DNA of 64,000 bases, taken from assembly GCF_910592395.1 (NCBI RefSeq), contig NC_088315.1, positions 13,809,808 through 13,873,807 of the forward strand. Reading direction: 5' to 3'. This document shows, in pieces, positions 22,287 through 34,603 of this stretch. The stretch is from Lineus longissimus. Taxonomy: Eukaryota > Nemertea > Pilidiophora > Heteronemertea > Lineidae. The position numbers and the translations under genes are program-made. Under the pieces are notes generated by a model. It saw nothing but the letters and a program-made list of their open reading frames with translations. It searched no databases and was not told where the DNA came from. Within the stretch, counting starts at the first letter, position 1; each line of letters begins with the position of its first letter.

Positions 22287-24233
22287 TCAAATAAGTACCT
22301 TTGTAATGCGTTTTAGAATCTCTTTTTTTAATATACTTGGTGATGATCGTTTGATCGTTTATTCAGTTGCCCTTCATTTTTTAACACCAAAATGACTATC
22401 AATTATGACGTTTCACAGCTATCTGGTCCATGTTGAACAATACTGGTAGTAAATCATTTTGAGATGAAACCAAAAGCTTGCTCTCCCTGATCTGAGTTGC
22501 ATTAGACATGAATCTATCATGTTAATCTCTCATTGTATCCGCCAGGTCGGTTAACAGACACGTTAAGCTGGTGTGATATAAGGTAAATCCTTGAAACTCA
22601 TATGGAAACATGAGGACATAATACCTCTAATAACCCACGTTGCATGATACCATGGCGATTAGGACTACAAAGATTATCCAGAGGAAAATGGTTTCGATGG
22701 TGATAATGATGAGTGTTGGGGTATGTTCAGATCCACGCAAGGTGACCGAAGTGCGACCACCGTGGGTGATGCACTGTGTAGAAAACAGTCTTGCTACGTT
22801 TAAAGTTCAATAATAACTTTTTTTTCCTCAAAAACTGTCTCTTTAAAATGAAACATAGTAGGGATAGTGTTCATGTTGGTTGCCACTGATCGACGCTCAC
22901 TCCGCAGGTTACCAAAAATCGATACTGCATGAGGGGGCATGTATTTTGACTAAGCAGATTTTCAACATTACTTGTGTAATGCTCTACGTGTAAATGATGA
23001 ACATTTTGACAACAATAATATTGTCATCATGGCCGTGCTCCAAGTGCGGCATGTCCGTCTGCAGCATGTCTTGGGAAGTTTATCATTATTAGCCATGAAG
23101 TATGCAGTCGTGTAAATGTAACAAGCTCTTTCGAGCTGATCATAATTAAGCTTATAACGATAAGTGTAAAAATAATGTCAATTAAGCGATAACGTTCATT
23201 CTTTAGGGGTTAGATATTCGCATAAGACAGTTTACACAATTTGCGTCAATTTCTACGATAAAGGTTAAAGCTATTAACAAATGCATGTACATGTATGTAT
23301 ATTATTCGATGACAATGCTTGACTATGTTTGAGCGCAAGACGGCGGAGGGTTGGGTTTTCAGGTTAAAATCCCACTTTTAGGGCCGTAAAAAACAAATTG
23401 AATAACGATTAACGTGACGTTGATTTTCTTTTTTCACAGCCTTAATGAGTGTGAATGATGTCACAAGGTTTGCTAGATTTTGCACTCTCAATAAATGCAC
23501 TCCCTATCATTACCAATACCATTACCGTTTACCAATTAGTGCTTTTCTCTTCATTATTTTTGCTTTACTAGTACCTATCAGCTTACTAATCCAGGCATTC
23601 TTAGGCCAAAAGATGCATCACAGCTCATACATTTAGTTAGTACCATTTAAGATGGTGCGCAAATTTCGAGTAACGCCACCTTTTTGTGACCTTTTGACCT
23701 GTGTTTACGTAACAACAGTGTTAATATGCATATTCATGGTTTTATGAAATAGGGAAATTCACTACAATTATTTTGAGTGGTAAATCATTGTTTTATGTTG
23801 GATAGTTTCTGATTTATGTCAATTTTTGTTTCCCCTACCCAAAAATTTTGCACAAAAGAAATTCAGAAGATCAATGGAACTCACTATTCTCTTGATTTTG
23901 ATGGTCCTTTTGTGACTGCAGTCGTTTGTTCCCCGCACTTTGAATCTAGTTGTGGCGCCACCAAGTGTTCGTTTAAGAAAGCAAGAAAGTGTCGTATTCC
24001 TAAAAAAATATCGCTGCTTGATCCATCAAATATCGACTTCTTATCATGACCGTCGTGAACAAAAATGTCCCGGGGTATTAAACAGCCATGCTATAACAAC
24101 ATTGAGTGGAATCAAATGATCAAGTTTGTCATGCATTTAAAAAATTTTTTTTCTTCTTAATTAATACTGATTACCGAGTAAACTTTTATTTAGCCGGTTT
24201 AAAGGCACCTGTACAAAAAGCCTATATTACATA
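22287..24233. other. No confident gene; possible terminal exon at 23440-23636
   Basis: A strong acceptor-like tract (TTCTTTTTTCACAG ending at 23439) precedes an open frame to the TAG at 23634-23636. The frame includes a hydrophobic stretch (ISAFLFIIFALLVPISLLI) that could be a membrane helix. It may be the last exon of a gene whose other exons lie outside or were not recognised, but chance is a fair alternative. Nothing else is seen here. Confidence 0.25.
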
Positions 24234-24235
24234 TA

Positions 24236-25308
24236 CAGTGGAACCCCGGTTGGCGACCACCTCAGTAACGCGACCACCCCGCCAACGCGACCACGATTCT
24301 CCGGTCCCGAATGGTTTCCTCTCTCATTACCATTAAGAGACCCCCGCTAAGACGACCACCCCGGTACCCCGACCGCGACCACTGGCTTGGCCGGTCCCAA
24401 ACTGAAAATCAACCCCGCTAACCCGACCACCAGGCCTAATTGCCGTAATCGGTCGCGACCGCGGCATAGTAATTAGCACCTCGCTGCCAAGCTTTGTTGA
24501 GACGGGGACAGTGGCCATGGGAATACATATGAAAACAAAAAAAATACAATGTGATTTTGCAGGTATGATCAATTGTATAAGTGTAAATGAATAAATAAAC
24601 TTTCCTTTTCGAACGTTTTCATGGTTTGTTTTCATTACTGAGCCAGTTCAGTACCAGACATGCGCACTCAGCAGTAGCAAAATCATGTGATTTGCGTGAT
24701 TTGCATATGAACTTATAATAAACGGCGGGTAGTTTGAAAACCACACTTATGACAATAACAAGCTTGCGAGACGTTTGAATGTTTTATGATATGGAGAACT
24801 TGGTTGATTTACTACAGTATCATTTTATATTTCTTTAAATATTTTGACTGAAAATAGACTTGATTAAAACTGTAGCATTACTCAACTCATCTTCTCAGGT
24901 GGAATCATACGACAAGTTTACTTCAATCGTCACAAACAGTCGGGTACATGGAGGATGATTCAGCAAATTGCCCGCAAATGCGTCACGTCGGGCAGATAAT
25001 GAAACTTTGTGGATAAAATGAGTTACAAAATTACCTTTTCTAACTCATTCTGAGAATGTAACATGTAATTTTATCGACGAATTGTTCTTGCGAGGCATGA
25101 TAACAAAACTTTGGAGCGTGCATCATCTCAATCAGGCAGCGTTGCTATGGTAGTACAGCGTACACACGCCATGCAGTCGGCAATTTTGGCGGGAAAAATA
25201 ATCATGTATTTTGTCTGGGGATTCCCAACCTCGCTAACACGACCACCCCGGTAACACGACCACTCTGACAACGGTCCCATGAGTGGTCGTGTTACCGGGG
25301 TTCCACTG
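24236..25308. mobile_element. Non-autonomous pogo/Tc1-mariner-type element
   Basis: The left end CAGTGGAACCCCGGTTGGCG and right end ACCGGGGTTCCACTG are inverted repeats, each directly flanked by TA (24234-24235 and 25309-25310). Subterminal sequence is rich in repeated CGACCAC units on both sides, so the inverted region extends over many tens of bases. CAGTGGAACC ends with TA targets fit the pogo/Tigger branch. The 1.07-kb body contains no transposase frame. Mobilisation would need an enzyme from elsewhere. Confidence 0.85.
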
Positions 25309-25310
25309 TA

Positions 25311-26276
25311 TTATAATGAATATGGCTGTCATAAAAGCATCAAAGACATTGACAATCCATAGCTGTTCGTTGACTGATGTCTGTTTTTGCAAGGCGATGG
25401 GGTCTTTAGGCTAAAAAGTGTATATATTTTGCAAATACTAATGTTTTAATCGATCATATCATCTTTATTCCATACATGTTTAGATATCACAGTACAATAC
25501 AAAAGTCCATAGAGTTTTCCACCAGGAGGACAGCCATGTGTACTTGAGGAAGCTGCTCAGTCTGCGGTCGCCTGGCCAGGCGCCAACTCCAATCCTTAAA
25601 CGATCCATGGATCATATCTACCCCTCGCACCAAGACTGTCGTCCTCCCTCCAATAAACCATGCGTGATCTCACACGCAAAAAAACTTTAAAAACACTACT
25701 TTTCAAAGAGTATTCGACTTGAATTCCTCGGACAAGGAAATAAACCTTCACTTGCTTTATAAACAAAGTCATCAAGTACACTCTGATTACTAACAAAAAT
25801 AAGCGAGGAGAACTACGGCGAGTACTTCCCATGCTGAATATCCGCGTGCCAGTGCATTCTCCGTAGGCAATATCGGCATATCTACGATTGGTATTTGTGG
25901 TTTAAAACGTACATATCCAACTATTCAAATAAGGCTGCCCCACCTGGCAGCTAAACGTGAAACTAGTAACCATTGCGCGCACAATGGGATAATGAAGAAC
26001 TACCTTGTGTGGCATTGACTGGTTATCTTCAACCGTAGTTTCGTATTCATCTGTGTTTCGGTGTGACGGCTAAAAACAACGTTGAAATGCTGTCTTCCTT
26101 TAGAGGAGACCGCGAAAGGGAGATTCACTTGAACATGCCCATATTGTATAACAGTTCTTTGGACTGATATGGCATGCTATCAGTAATAAGAAACGCCTTT
26201 TTGGTGAATAAGGAACACAAATGTTGGCCGTTCAAAAAGTGTCCCAGGACGGAACAAGCCCATCATGCATACTATT
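25311..26276. other. No gene recognised
   Basis: Only short motif-free frames, including a 78-codon minus-strand frame at 25596-25832. Confidence 0.45.
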
Positions 26277-26740
26277 TCTTCAAGTAAACCAAATCCTTTT
26301 GAATTAGTGGACCTAATTTGGCCTTCGAATACGGTATTCCCATAAAGGACAAGTTTGCGTGACCTCTGGTTTGTGCATGACGTGTTCGAAGATGAGATAT
26401 CCGTAACGGGCAGGTGTATTCTGGTTGCAAGTAAATCAAACCGTTTTGAATGACATCGTCAAAAGGGGTATTCCAAACAGGGCAGGTGTTTATTGTTCTA
26501 GGTGGATGTTACATCGTCTTCAAGTATATCTGACAATCTATAAAGTATTCAAAAGATGGTTTTACAATTATTCCAACCAGGATAGTTGGTAGTCTGGTTG
26601 GATGTGACAAGTCTTGAGCAAACTGTACGACTTTAAAGACGGTATTTCCGTCAGGTGTTTTCTGGTTTGATGTGACTATTCTTGAAGTAGACCAAACTCT
26701 TCTGAATGATGTCTTTAATTAGGGTACCCGAATGTGCCTA
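26277..26740. repeat. Degenerate tandem repeat, unit about 100-110 bp
   Basis: Recurring words appear in the same order about four times: TTCAAGTA..CCAAA, CTTTTGAAT or TTCTGAATGA, GGTATTCC, GGGCAGGTGT, TCTGGTT and ATGTGAC. Copies are strongly diverged and of uneven length. No coding frame runs through it. Confidence 0.5.
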
Positions 26741-27929
26741 GCCAAGGCATTGTAGGCCGGCGAATTTATAATCCCCAAACTGAACTGACACTTAGAATAA
26801 TTCTCGGAGTTTGATTGGCTGATCATGGTCACTTGGTGAAGCCTTAACTGCGCACACTTCTTCAGCGATCTGGAGGCATCCTTTGGCGTGGGTCCGAATC
26901 AGCCATTGGGATATTTTTTTCTTTTTCCTTTTTGCTTTCATTTATATCTTATATCATGTATGATAATTTTTTAACATGCATTTTCATTTTTAGATTTTAT
27001 CAATTTCATACCACTAATTTAAAATAAAATCTTTTCTCAGCCTATTCTATTAGGCCTATATCATAATACAGATGCCTCAGCTCTGTTACTGGTTACACAG
27101 GACATCCTTTCCATGAAGGACAATCATTATAATGTCCTCAGTCATCTGGAACACCTCTCTATAGAGGAGAGCACATTCAGTTCCAAGGCTGAGGCTGTTA
27201 AAGGCTGGTTGATAATATCGGGATTTTAATTATTCAGTTTGCAGATGAATTCTGTTCCATTGTCTTTTTCACAGACAAGGCATCCATAATATTTAAGCCC
27301 CAATGCTTTGCTGTAATCCTTCCTTCCCGCTTTGTCCTTCATGAACAATAATCTTACGCAGCATTTTGCATCCCTGTACTGCAATGTCAATGAAGGTAAT
27401 AAAGACAAAATAGTCATCAATTTAATTCAAACAATTTACTTTATTCAAAGTTGCTGCAGAATCTTTTCAAGATAACATCTTGGAAACAGTAAGAACATTC
27501 ATACATACATACATACACATATCAGAGAAATACCGTTGACACAAAAAGTTGAGGACACCGAACAAATTAATATATCCCCTTGCCCGCATATTTATATCAA
27601 AAGTTCTGGGAACTTGCTCATGTCAATATCTTCATTTTGTTCTGGTTTATTACATTCGAATCGACAGAGTATGGATCTTGGAGGGATCCATGTTGAATAT
27701 CAAAGTATATCACGTGCTCATGGGAGCCAATCAGAGTCCACAATCCAGTTTGTGTCAGGTTAGTTTGGGAAATATAAATTCGCGGGCGGGGAGGGAGGGT
27801 GGGGGTAACTCGGAGATTGTCTCCACAGGCATTGTTAAATAACCACTTCCAGGTAAAAGATTAATTCCATTGAGCTCACTTAAACTGTAAATACTGGCCA
27901 CTCTGCACTGCCCAAAAGTACTAAAGAAC
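26741..27929. other. No gene recognised; short CATA run
   Basis: A (CATA)n run lies near 27499-27522. Frames of 64-97 codons overlap on opposite strands and carry no motif. Confidence 0.4.
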
Positions 27930-28102
27930 GGAAAAATTTCGCATCCATGATATTTTCGCGAATTTCTAGAGTAGGTCATGCTCACGAAAATATTCTGCGA
28001 CGAAAATCACTTGCTTAGCAATTATTGACGCGCGAAAATATTATGTCGCGAATATGTCAATTAGCCGGCATTCGCGAAAATTTTATGCCGCGCCAATTTT
28101 CT
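27930..28102. mobile_element. MITE rich in TTCGCGAA words
   Basis: The left end GAAAAATTTCGCATCCATGA leading to TTTTCGCGAAT is matched inversely by the right end TTCGCGAAAATTTTATGCCG, then CGCCAATTTTCT. The inside has more GCGAAAATATT units. The length (173 bp) and lack of coding suit a MITE. Confidence 0.55.
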
Positions 28103-28170
28103 GTTCTAGAGTAACTAGAACTATCCGGGCTAATACTGTCGTAGGACTATGCAATTAGCATTATACCAGT

Positions 28171-28340
28171 CCGGTGTGACAGCGGATATAGTCCCCCTGG
28201 AGTCATAGTCCGGTAGCATTGTATTTGACCAATTAAGCAGCATGATCTATTGTACCGCTAACCCTAACCAAAACATTTAGCAATGCGGGCTGTTGTTACA
28301 CGGACTATCAGCCCTAGGACTACTATCCCCGCCACACCGG
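28171..28340. mobile_element. MITE with CCGGTGTG ends, related to the 4469/5044 family
   Basis: Begins CCGGTGTGACAGCGGATATA and ends CTATCCCCGCCACACCGG. It shares the CCGGTGT terminus and the inner GCTAACCCTAACCAAA with the units at 4469 and 5044, but the rest differs, so it looks like a distant family member of 170 bp. Confidence 0.6.
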
Positions 28341-29554
28341 CACGTGCTGGCCGGGGCGCGTTACGTGCGCGTGAACCATTTTGACAGGTTTAGCCGAGGC
28401 CAAAATTAGGCCTATAGAAAGCTTATATACCCTACAGAAAAATAAGGGTAACGGTGGTTGTCGTGGGGGGGGGGGGGGGCGAAGCAAGCTGCAGGCGCGG
28501 CAAATCCACAAAAGAACATCTCATTTAGTAACGGGCTAAATGATTGGCTGTTAGTAGTTCTTAGAACACACCCAATATAAGGCTAGATGCCAATTGTACA
28601 TCATTAACAACCTGATTCAATAACGGGCTTAATGTTTCGTAGAATACAATGCCAATCGTATACAACGATTGTATGGAGGATACTACGTTGCCCGTGCTGT
28701 AGTATATTTGCGACCTCACTAATGTCAAATACCTATTTAAATTCATAATAGAGCATTGCAAATATCAATAGTGTGCGATGATTGTGACTTATTACAGCCA
28801 TTACTACCAATGTGCACTCATTGATTTTTGATGTCATCGTACTGAAGAGCTGGCTATTTAACTACCATATTGACAGGGCGACTTTTTTATTGGCTTGCGC
28901 GAAATGGAGGTATTATAGGAATTCGATTACGCCTTATCAGTAGACTGCAACTGCAGGCGGATTTGGTGCTATTTTATTTCATCGGTTTATAGGACTTACA
29001 TTTCCGATACAGGAGACCGGAAGTTGAACCGACGTGTTACAGACCATGGCCAGGCAGCGATAATCTTTTTCCAACTTACACTTCCTTTATAAAGAATTTT
29101 GTTCGGGTAAATGTCTCCGAAAGGAAGTATATCTTTACATGGGGCTATCTTTCATCACAGTATTATATAGAAGCCTATACATGCCTTCACACCGAAAATC
29201 CAGATGGTATGTGACATTCCCCCTGCCATTAAAATTTGGGCACTCCAGCTACGTTAGCTTTTAAGATGGTCTGCCCAAAAGTGATTATAAATAGCACCAA
29301 CGTATTTTTTAAAAAAAAGTAAAGTTAAAGATGAGAAAAGAAAAATTGGAACAAAATTATGTGTCGGCACAAGGGTTTGAAACGCTATCCCGTTGCTTTT
29401 GAGAAAAATAACACTATAGAGTGAGCAAGGAATTGCCGGAAAATCACCCAAAATAATCATATTACTTGCCGTGGTCGGATCTGGTTGAAATTAAAGGTAA
29501 ACATATTGGGTTATATTCACCCCATACCCAATGAGAAGAGTCTGTATCGAAGAA
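28341..29554. other. No gene recognised; G15 run
   Basis: A run of 15 G lies at 28465-28479. Otherwise there are only short frames. Confidence 0.45.
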
Positions 29555-29830
29555 AGAAACGTGCCAACCGACAGCAAAATTTTGATCCTTTATGATCTTG
29601 AAAAGTAGGTCCAATCAAAAGCCTATGCGATAACGGCCACGTTTAACCCCGACTGGGCCGAAATGTGGCGTACACATTGCAGCTTCTTGGAACAGCCACC
29701 ATACTAAATTAGAAACCTTAACCTGGAACATGTTGAAACTTACCAGCCACAACGGTGATATTTTGATTTCAACATCTTAGACACTGAAAAGTAGGTCAAA
29801 TCAGTAACGTTTCTCAATGTTTTTATCGAG
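29555..29830. repeat. Two diverged tandem copies of a unit carrying GAAAAGTAGGT
   Basis: GAAAAGTAGGTCCAATC at 29600 and GAAAAGTAGGTCAAATC at 29786 lie 186 bp apart, each preceded by a similar stretch (ACCGACAGCAAAATTTTGAT and ACAACGGTGATATTTTGATT). The same core recurs at 16121 and 17340 and inverted at about 60049 and 61168. Confidence 0.55.
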
Positions 29831-32710
29831 ACTAAAAGCTATGCAGTCTTGAGCTTATATGAGGCCGAAGAACATCCACTCGACGTGCGATCCTTCTTTC
29901 ACGATATGTATTTCCACTACAAATGCTTGTCTGCCCATCTTCGACAAAACCATATTGAAGGAGGGCCAATTCTGGGAACACATTAACGTCTATACCTCTA
30001 GGTCATGTAAGAGCAATAACCCGGAGCAGGAAAGGTGCCGGGTTTTTGTGTGATGGAATGCTAAAGACGAATAACGACAAACCTTTCGTTCATGCAAGCA
30101 TGCGTTACGGCCCCGGGTTGATTTCGCCTCATCATCCATACCCTAGGATGCTCGCAAAATATTCCTTTGCCGCAAAGGTTTTAAACCTATTATATTTGAA
30201 ACAACGCTAAGCCTTTTCAAGTGCACGTCAGAGAGCCATGATTCAGAGATCAAAGCGAGCAGTAAATGGCTGTTTAATGTCGCTTTTACCTCCTAAAACG
30301 ATGAATTTGGTCAAAGCTGCTCATGAAAGCACTCGTAATGCGTTTAGCAAAAGCTGCTAATGTTTGAAATAGTGTAGCTATATGGTCTTAGATATAGAAT
30401 GGAACATGGTTTACCATATATCAACAAGGCAAATACATGGATAAGTAACTGGGACTTAGATATTTATTGTAATATTTCAATACATACATATATATATTCG
30501 TGATATTTTGTATCCTAGGCCAATTTTTGCATTAAATCATATAATGAGGTTGCCATGCATCAGAAGTCCTGTATATGTAGTTTTATGACCATGTCAGGTG
30601 TGTCTTGAAACGATTGGGTATGACAATTGCTGTGCACTCTCCCGGTCTTCGGTCCTATACTCATTTTATACACACCCACTGACATTCGCATATAGTCCCT
30701 CTGCCACAGTTTGATCGTCCACACACTTATCCAGTGCAGTGTGTATAGTGCGCTGCTTGTAACATGGATTGATAGTCTTCTTGCTGTGTTTCAATGAAAA
30801 CCCTCTTTTTGTTTTGTTTTTAGTTTTATGAATGGATCGTATTCTGGCAAAATTGGACGAAAAAAGGCCGTTTCACGCTGAAACGATCCCTCGTCTTCCA
30901 TTTTGAAAAAAGTAGCACGGGCAGTGATGTTGCACGCAGGCGTGTCCAACTTTAGGTACGTCCCTTTAGCGTGTTCGATTTCTAGCACCGCGCTTCGGTT
31001 AGCACCGGGATCTCGCCGCGCCATGGAGCACATGTCCAATATAAATTGAGCCCGAACGCTCTCGCGCCAGGCTCGAATAACTTCAGGGTAAAGTAGCGCA
31101 AAAAAGAATGACCGAACACACGACCGGGTGTGCGTAAACAACAAAAACTACTCACTGACATCATTGACCAATTTTTTCACATCCTAATATCGATTTCTTC
31201 CAACAGCTATTCTATTTTGCCAAAAAACTGCAGTCTGATGCAACAAACACATTTATGTATGTCGCCAAACCATTTACAGGATCGTTTGGGACGTTTGCCA
31301 TCTTTTCTCAAAAGTCATTTTATACCGAAGTAACCCATTCCGAGGGTCGCTCACTTCGGCCTGGCGCGAGATGAAGCGCCAGTACCAAAAAGAACGCACA
31401 TGTGCTTACTTGGGCAAGCGCCACGCTAGTAATCGAACACGCTAATTATGACCGTTGGCCGTCGATTGTTCCCATTATTGAAAAATGGCTCGGGTACCAA
31501 ATGCGGCAGAGTCAGTAAAGCGAGTGATACTTGGCCACGATGGTTACCATTGACGACGCTTGGAGAATGAATGCTGTGGTTCATTTTGCCATTTGGTAGA
31601 ATGCTCGTAGACGTGTACTCTTGTTTCCTATTCCAAATATAGAAACTTCGCCCACATGTCAGTTAAAACCGCGAAAACCTCTTTAATCTGGTCATTTACG
31701 TTGGCCATTAGAGCCCCCGTTTTTCTCCTCTATGTCATCAAGCAACGATTATTCATTACTCGCCATTAACTTATTTCTTATCACATTAACGAAGTAGCAA
31801 GGTTAGACAGAGAGTCAAAGAATATTGGATTTTAACACACAGGAAGGTTAATATATTAGATGTTTAAGATTACTTTATGGTCGTATGACACCCACCAGCG
31901 AACATGTTTAGAATGTCATTGTTCCTGCCCTGCTAACACGTGATGTATTCAAAGCCCAGGAAAAAAGGTATTCTATTGTTTGTAAAAATTAATTTAAGAA
32001 ATTGTATTAGGATAATTAAATCTTGTAAAATCACATGTCATACCGGTAATATTAAAAGGTCGAGTGATTTTGTTTCATAAATAGGTCTTTTGCATTCGTT
32101 TTAGAGAAATGATACATAAAAAGCATAACAAGTAGGCTTAAATCCTATGCCTATCAATTTTAAAGTCAGCCCAAAGAAAATCCCTAGAGAGGAAACAGGA
32201 AAAAACTGTCTAGTTAGCTGATAACATTAACAAGTCTAAGTTTTAAAAAACTTAAAATGCTTACAAGTGAATTTTGTACTTTTTTAAATGAGTAATTATT
32301 GCCTGATACGCGCCCGGTGTGTCTTCCTACTAAAAAAGGAAATCGCTCAAATAAATAATGTAAAATAAAAGTGATGATCATCGAAAGATAGAGTTCATGA
32401 TACAATTGATATCGCCGCTGAATGGCGTTCACTCGACCATCATAATGCAATTTCAGGATCTGGATAATAAGATTCAGTGTGAAACACACAGGAAGGGTAA
32501 TATATTGTCATGGTTTCTGAGGTGATACCGACCATTGTCACAAATTGGCTAAGACAGTAGTTCTGGGCGATATCGCGAATGATTCGTCTCAAGGGCTGCT
32601 GTCTTTTCTCGTAATGTATCAGTACTATATTTTTCTGCCGTGCACATTCATTCACTGTAATTCTATTCAATTAAACTAGTGAAGTTACAATGATGAGTTG
32701 ACCCCGTTGC
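29831..32710. other. No confident gene; unassigned 117-codon minus-strand frame at 30791-31144
   Basis: The minus-strand frame 31144-30791 lies in locally GC-richer, CpG-containing sequence and is the only frame here that looks at all gene-like. It begins MLFTHTRSCVRSF and has no known motif. A second frame overlaps it on the same strand. The remainder is AT-rich with nothing recognised. Confidence 0.25.
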
Positions 32711-32770
32711 AGTCGGCTGCAATGTTTCGCAGTCAGTTGCGATGTATCGCACCGAGTTGCAATGAATCGC
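32711..32770. repeat. Three tandem 20-bp units
   Basis: AGTCGGCTGCAATGTTTCGC, AGTCAGTTGCGATGTATCGC and ACCGAGTTGCAATGAATCGC lie end to end. Confidence 0.8.
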
Positions 32771-32903
32771 CTGAAGGAATCATCGCACACCGAGTATTAA
32801 TATACTGACACTCAACAATATGCAATGAAAAAAATGGTAATTTATCGTTCAGTGTGCGACCTATTAGTTTCGTTTTAATGAATTGCAGTTGTCATGATAT
32901 GAC

Positions 32904-33053
32904 ATGGTGCACCAAAGGCGATTCAAAGCAACGCAACAAGAGTTGGAACGAATGGCTCAGTGTGTGCGTAGGGGCGGGGGTGCATTTCGTTATCAGGCGA
33001 TCGCCATTGGGTTGGCATGTGCATATCCTGTCGGTATTCTTTTACGAACAATT
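32904..33053 (+). CDS. Candidate exon 1 of a small unknown gene
   Basis: ATG in a good context (GACATGG) opens a 50-codon frame with a polar helix-like start (ATQQELERMAQC) and a hydrophobic stretch (YQAIAIGLACAYPVGILL) that could cross a membrane. It ends exactly at ATT|GTAAGT, a strong splice donor at 33054. A stop at 32895-32897 precedes the ATG in frame. Splicing to the acceptor at 33440 keeps phase 0 and continues an open frame. I do not recognise the product. Frames of this size occur by chance in this window, so the case rests on the splice sites. Confidence 0.3.
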
Positions 33054-33440
33054 GTAAGTTGTAACACTGAATCCATTGAGTTTTTTTAAAGATAAACATG
33101 TTCCAGTATCCATATCGACAAAGCAAATATCAGAAATTCAAAAATTCTCTCTCGGCCATGCTGTTCGTCCCTGTGGAAATTCGAACTAGTGAGAAACTGG
33201 AAATATTTTGGAGTTGAAATATGTTTGATGAAGATCCACAGGTTTCGTCCGCGCACAAAGATGCATTTGGGGATACCAACACGAAACAAATCAGAGATTA
33301 CAGTACACCCATCGGTTATGTAACAAGATGCACTGGGGGATACCAACAACTCAGTTTTATTGTCTCGTAACCTGTCGTGTACCGCCGGATGATTGTAAGA
33401 AAACTAGTATGTGTTTTGTTTTCCTTCGAATCCCTTGCAG

Positions 33441-33638
33441 AATGTGATCATAGCCTGGGATAATGGGGCAAATATATATACAATTTCATTGGAAGACATA
33501 TCGTCGAGGCAAGATGGCCACACAAACCTGCACCTAAGTACGGTTTTGGCTTCGTCACCAATGCTACCGCAATGTTTGATTCCTAGTATCACCAGCGCTC
33601 TAGCGCAGAGCTTGCGGCCATTACAACGCAACTGCTAA
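33441..33638 (+). CDS. Candidate exon 2 of a small unknown gene
   Basis: A pyrimidine-rich acceptor (TTTTCCTTCGAATCCCTTGCAG, ending 33440) precedes a frame open for 65 codons to the TAA at 33636-33638, in phase with the donor at 33054 (intron of 387 nt). The peptide begins NVIIAWDNGANIYTISLEDI; the WDNG element recalls short beta-rich modules but no family can be named. A frame of the same length exists on the opposite strand, which lowers confidence. Confidence 0.28.
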   Translation, partial: NVIIAWDNGANIYTISLEDISSRQDGHTNLHLSTVLASSPMLPQCLIPSITSALAQSLRPLQRNC

Positions 33639-34183
33639 TCACGACTTTGGCTTCAGGTCAGACGTGCTATAACCACACGGGAAGTCTTAATTATCAGGAA
33701 ACACAACACCATACTGTTTCTTCCGTAGTTTAGTTTACCCAATGGCAATGGCTGGGATACATATTTTCTAAGCGCTGTTACATTCGCTGGTCCACCAGCT
33801 CGACATTTCTGTTAAAACAGTTGATTTCCATCCAATATAACTATTCCCACATGGAAACAGAAGGAAATTGTATTTTTGGTTCGGTAAATTATGCACCTAT
33901 GTAATCAATCAAACTAGCAGACGCTATACAGCATGTTAAATCTATCAACGATTCAAAGTGCTCGGCTGCGCGTCACAATTACGAGACGGCATGTAATTGC
34001 AAAGGCGAAATCTGCGGTAGGCTGAACGTCGAAAAAATATCTGATTCAGCGATCAACTTTATGGATCGATGCATTGGAAACGCGCTGCGCAGAGGCGAGG
34101 GCCGACATCGTGACGCCACTAAGTTGTTCTTAAAAGATAACAGAGCGTCTTTGCTCTTTAAACAATTGCGATTATAAAGTAAG
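33639..34183. other. No gene recognised
   Basis: AT-rich sequence without motifs or inverted repeats that I could see. Confidence 0.45.
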
Positions 34184-34346
34184 TAGGCCTAGAAGGAAAT
34201 TTGAGACCCCGGACCTCGGAGGAAACCTACGCTGTCGAATAGAGTCGCCCACTCCTTCGCATGAGAGTACCGGGATCGACAGAGAATCGAAATAGGGACC
34301 TTAGATGTGACAAGCGCTGATGTTCCCACTGCACCACGCCGACAGC
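34184..34346 (-). mobile_element. tRNA-derived SINE (minus strand)
   Basis: On the minus strand it begins GCTGTCGGCGTGGTGCAGTG, with an A-box-like TGGTGCAGTGG, and 50 or so bases later has a B-box-like ATTTCGATTCTC. The sequence after the tRNA-like head continues for about 90 bases. The order and spacing are those of a polymerase III tRNA-type SINE. No target duplication found. Confidence 0.6.
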
Positions 34347-34437
34347 ACGTTGTTCTTGGTGACCCCTATACTACGACGAAACTGGCAATGATGTTAGTGC
34401 CGTGCTATCGGGGCGACGTAAAGGAGATACTATAATA

Positions 34438-34601
34438 GTGACTCCATTTGCCAATCTTAGAAACACGAGAACTCAGCCAAAATCCGCAAAATGGTAAACG
34501 TATTACTCGGGGGACATTGCCACCTTGGTCTGCATGGTTTTCGAACAACATCTTGTCCCATTCATGGCGTTTGTGTTCCTGAGATTGGCGAAGGGAGTCA
34601 C
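34438..34601. mobile_element. MITE with TA target and 30-bp inverted ends
   Basis: Left end GTGACTCCATTTGCCAATCT and right end AGATTGGCGAAGGGAGTCAC pair, continuing through AGAAACAC / GTGTTCCT. TA flanks both sides (34436-34437, 34602-34603). Non-coding, 164 bp, likely Tc1/mariner-group. Confidence 0.75.
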
Positions 34602-34603
34602 TA

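Noticed and set aside
24333-24635. 100-codon minus-strand frame
   Set aside because: It lies in the repeated arm of the pogo-like element and its composition follows the CGACCAC repeats.
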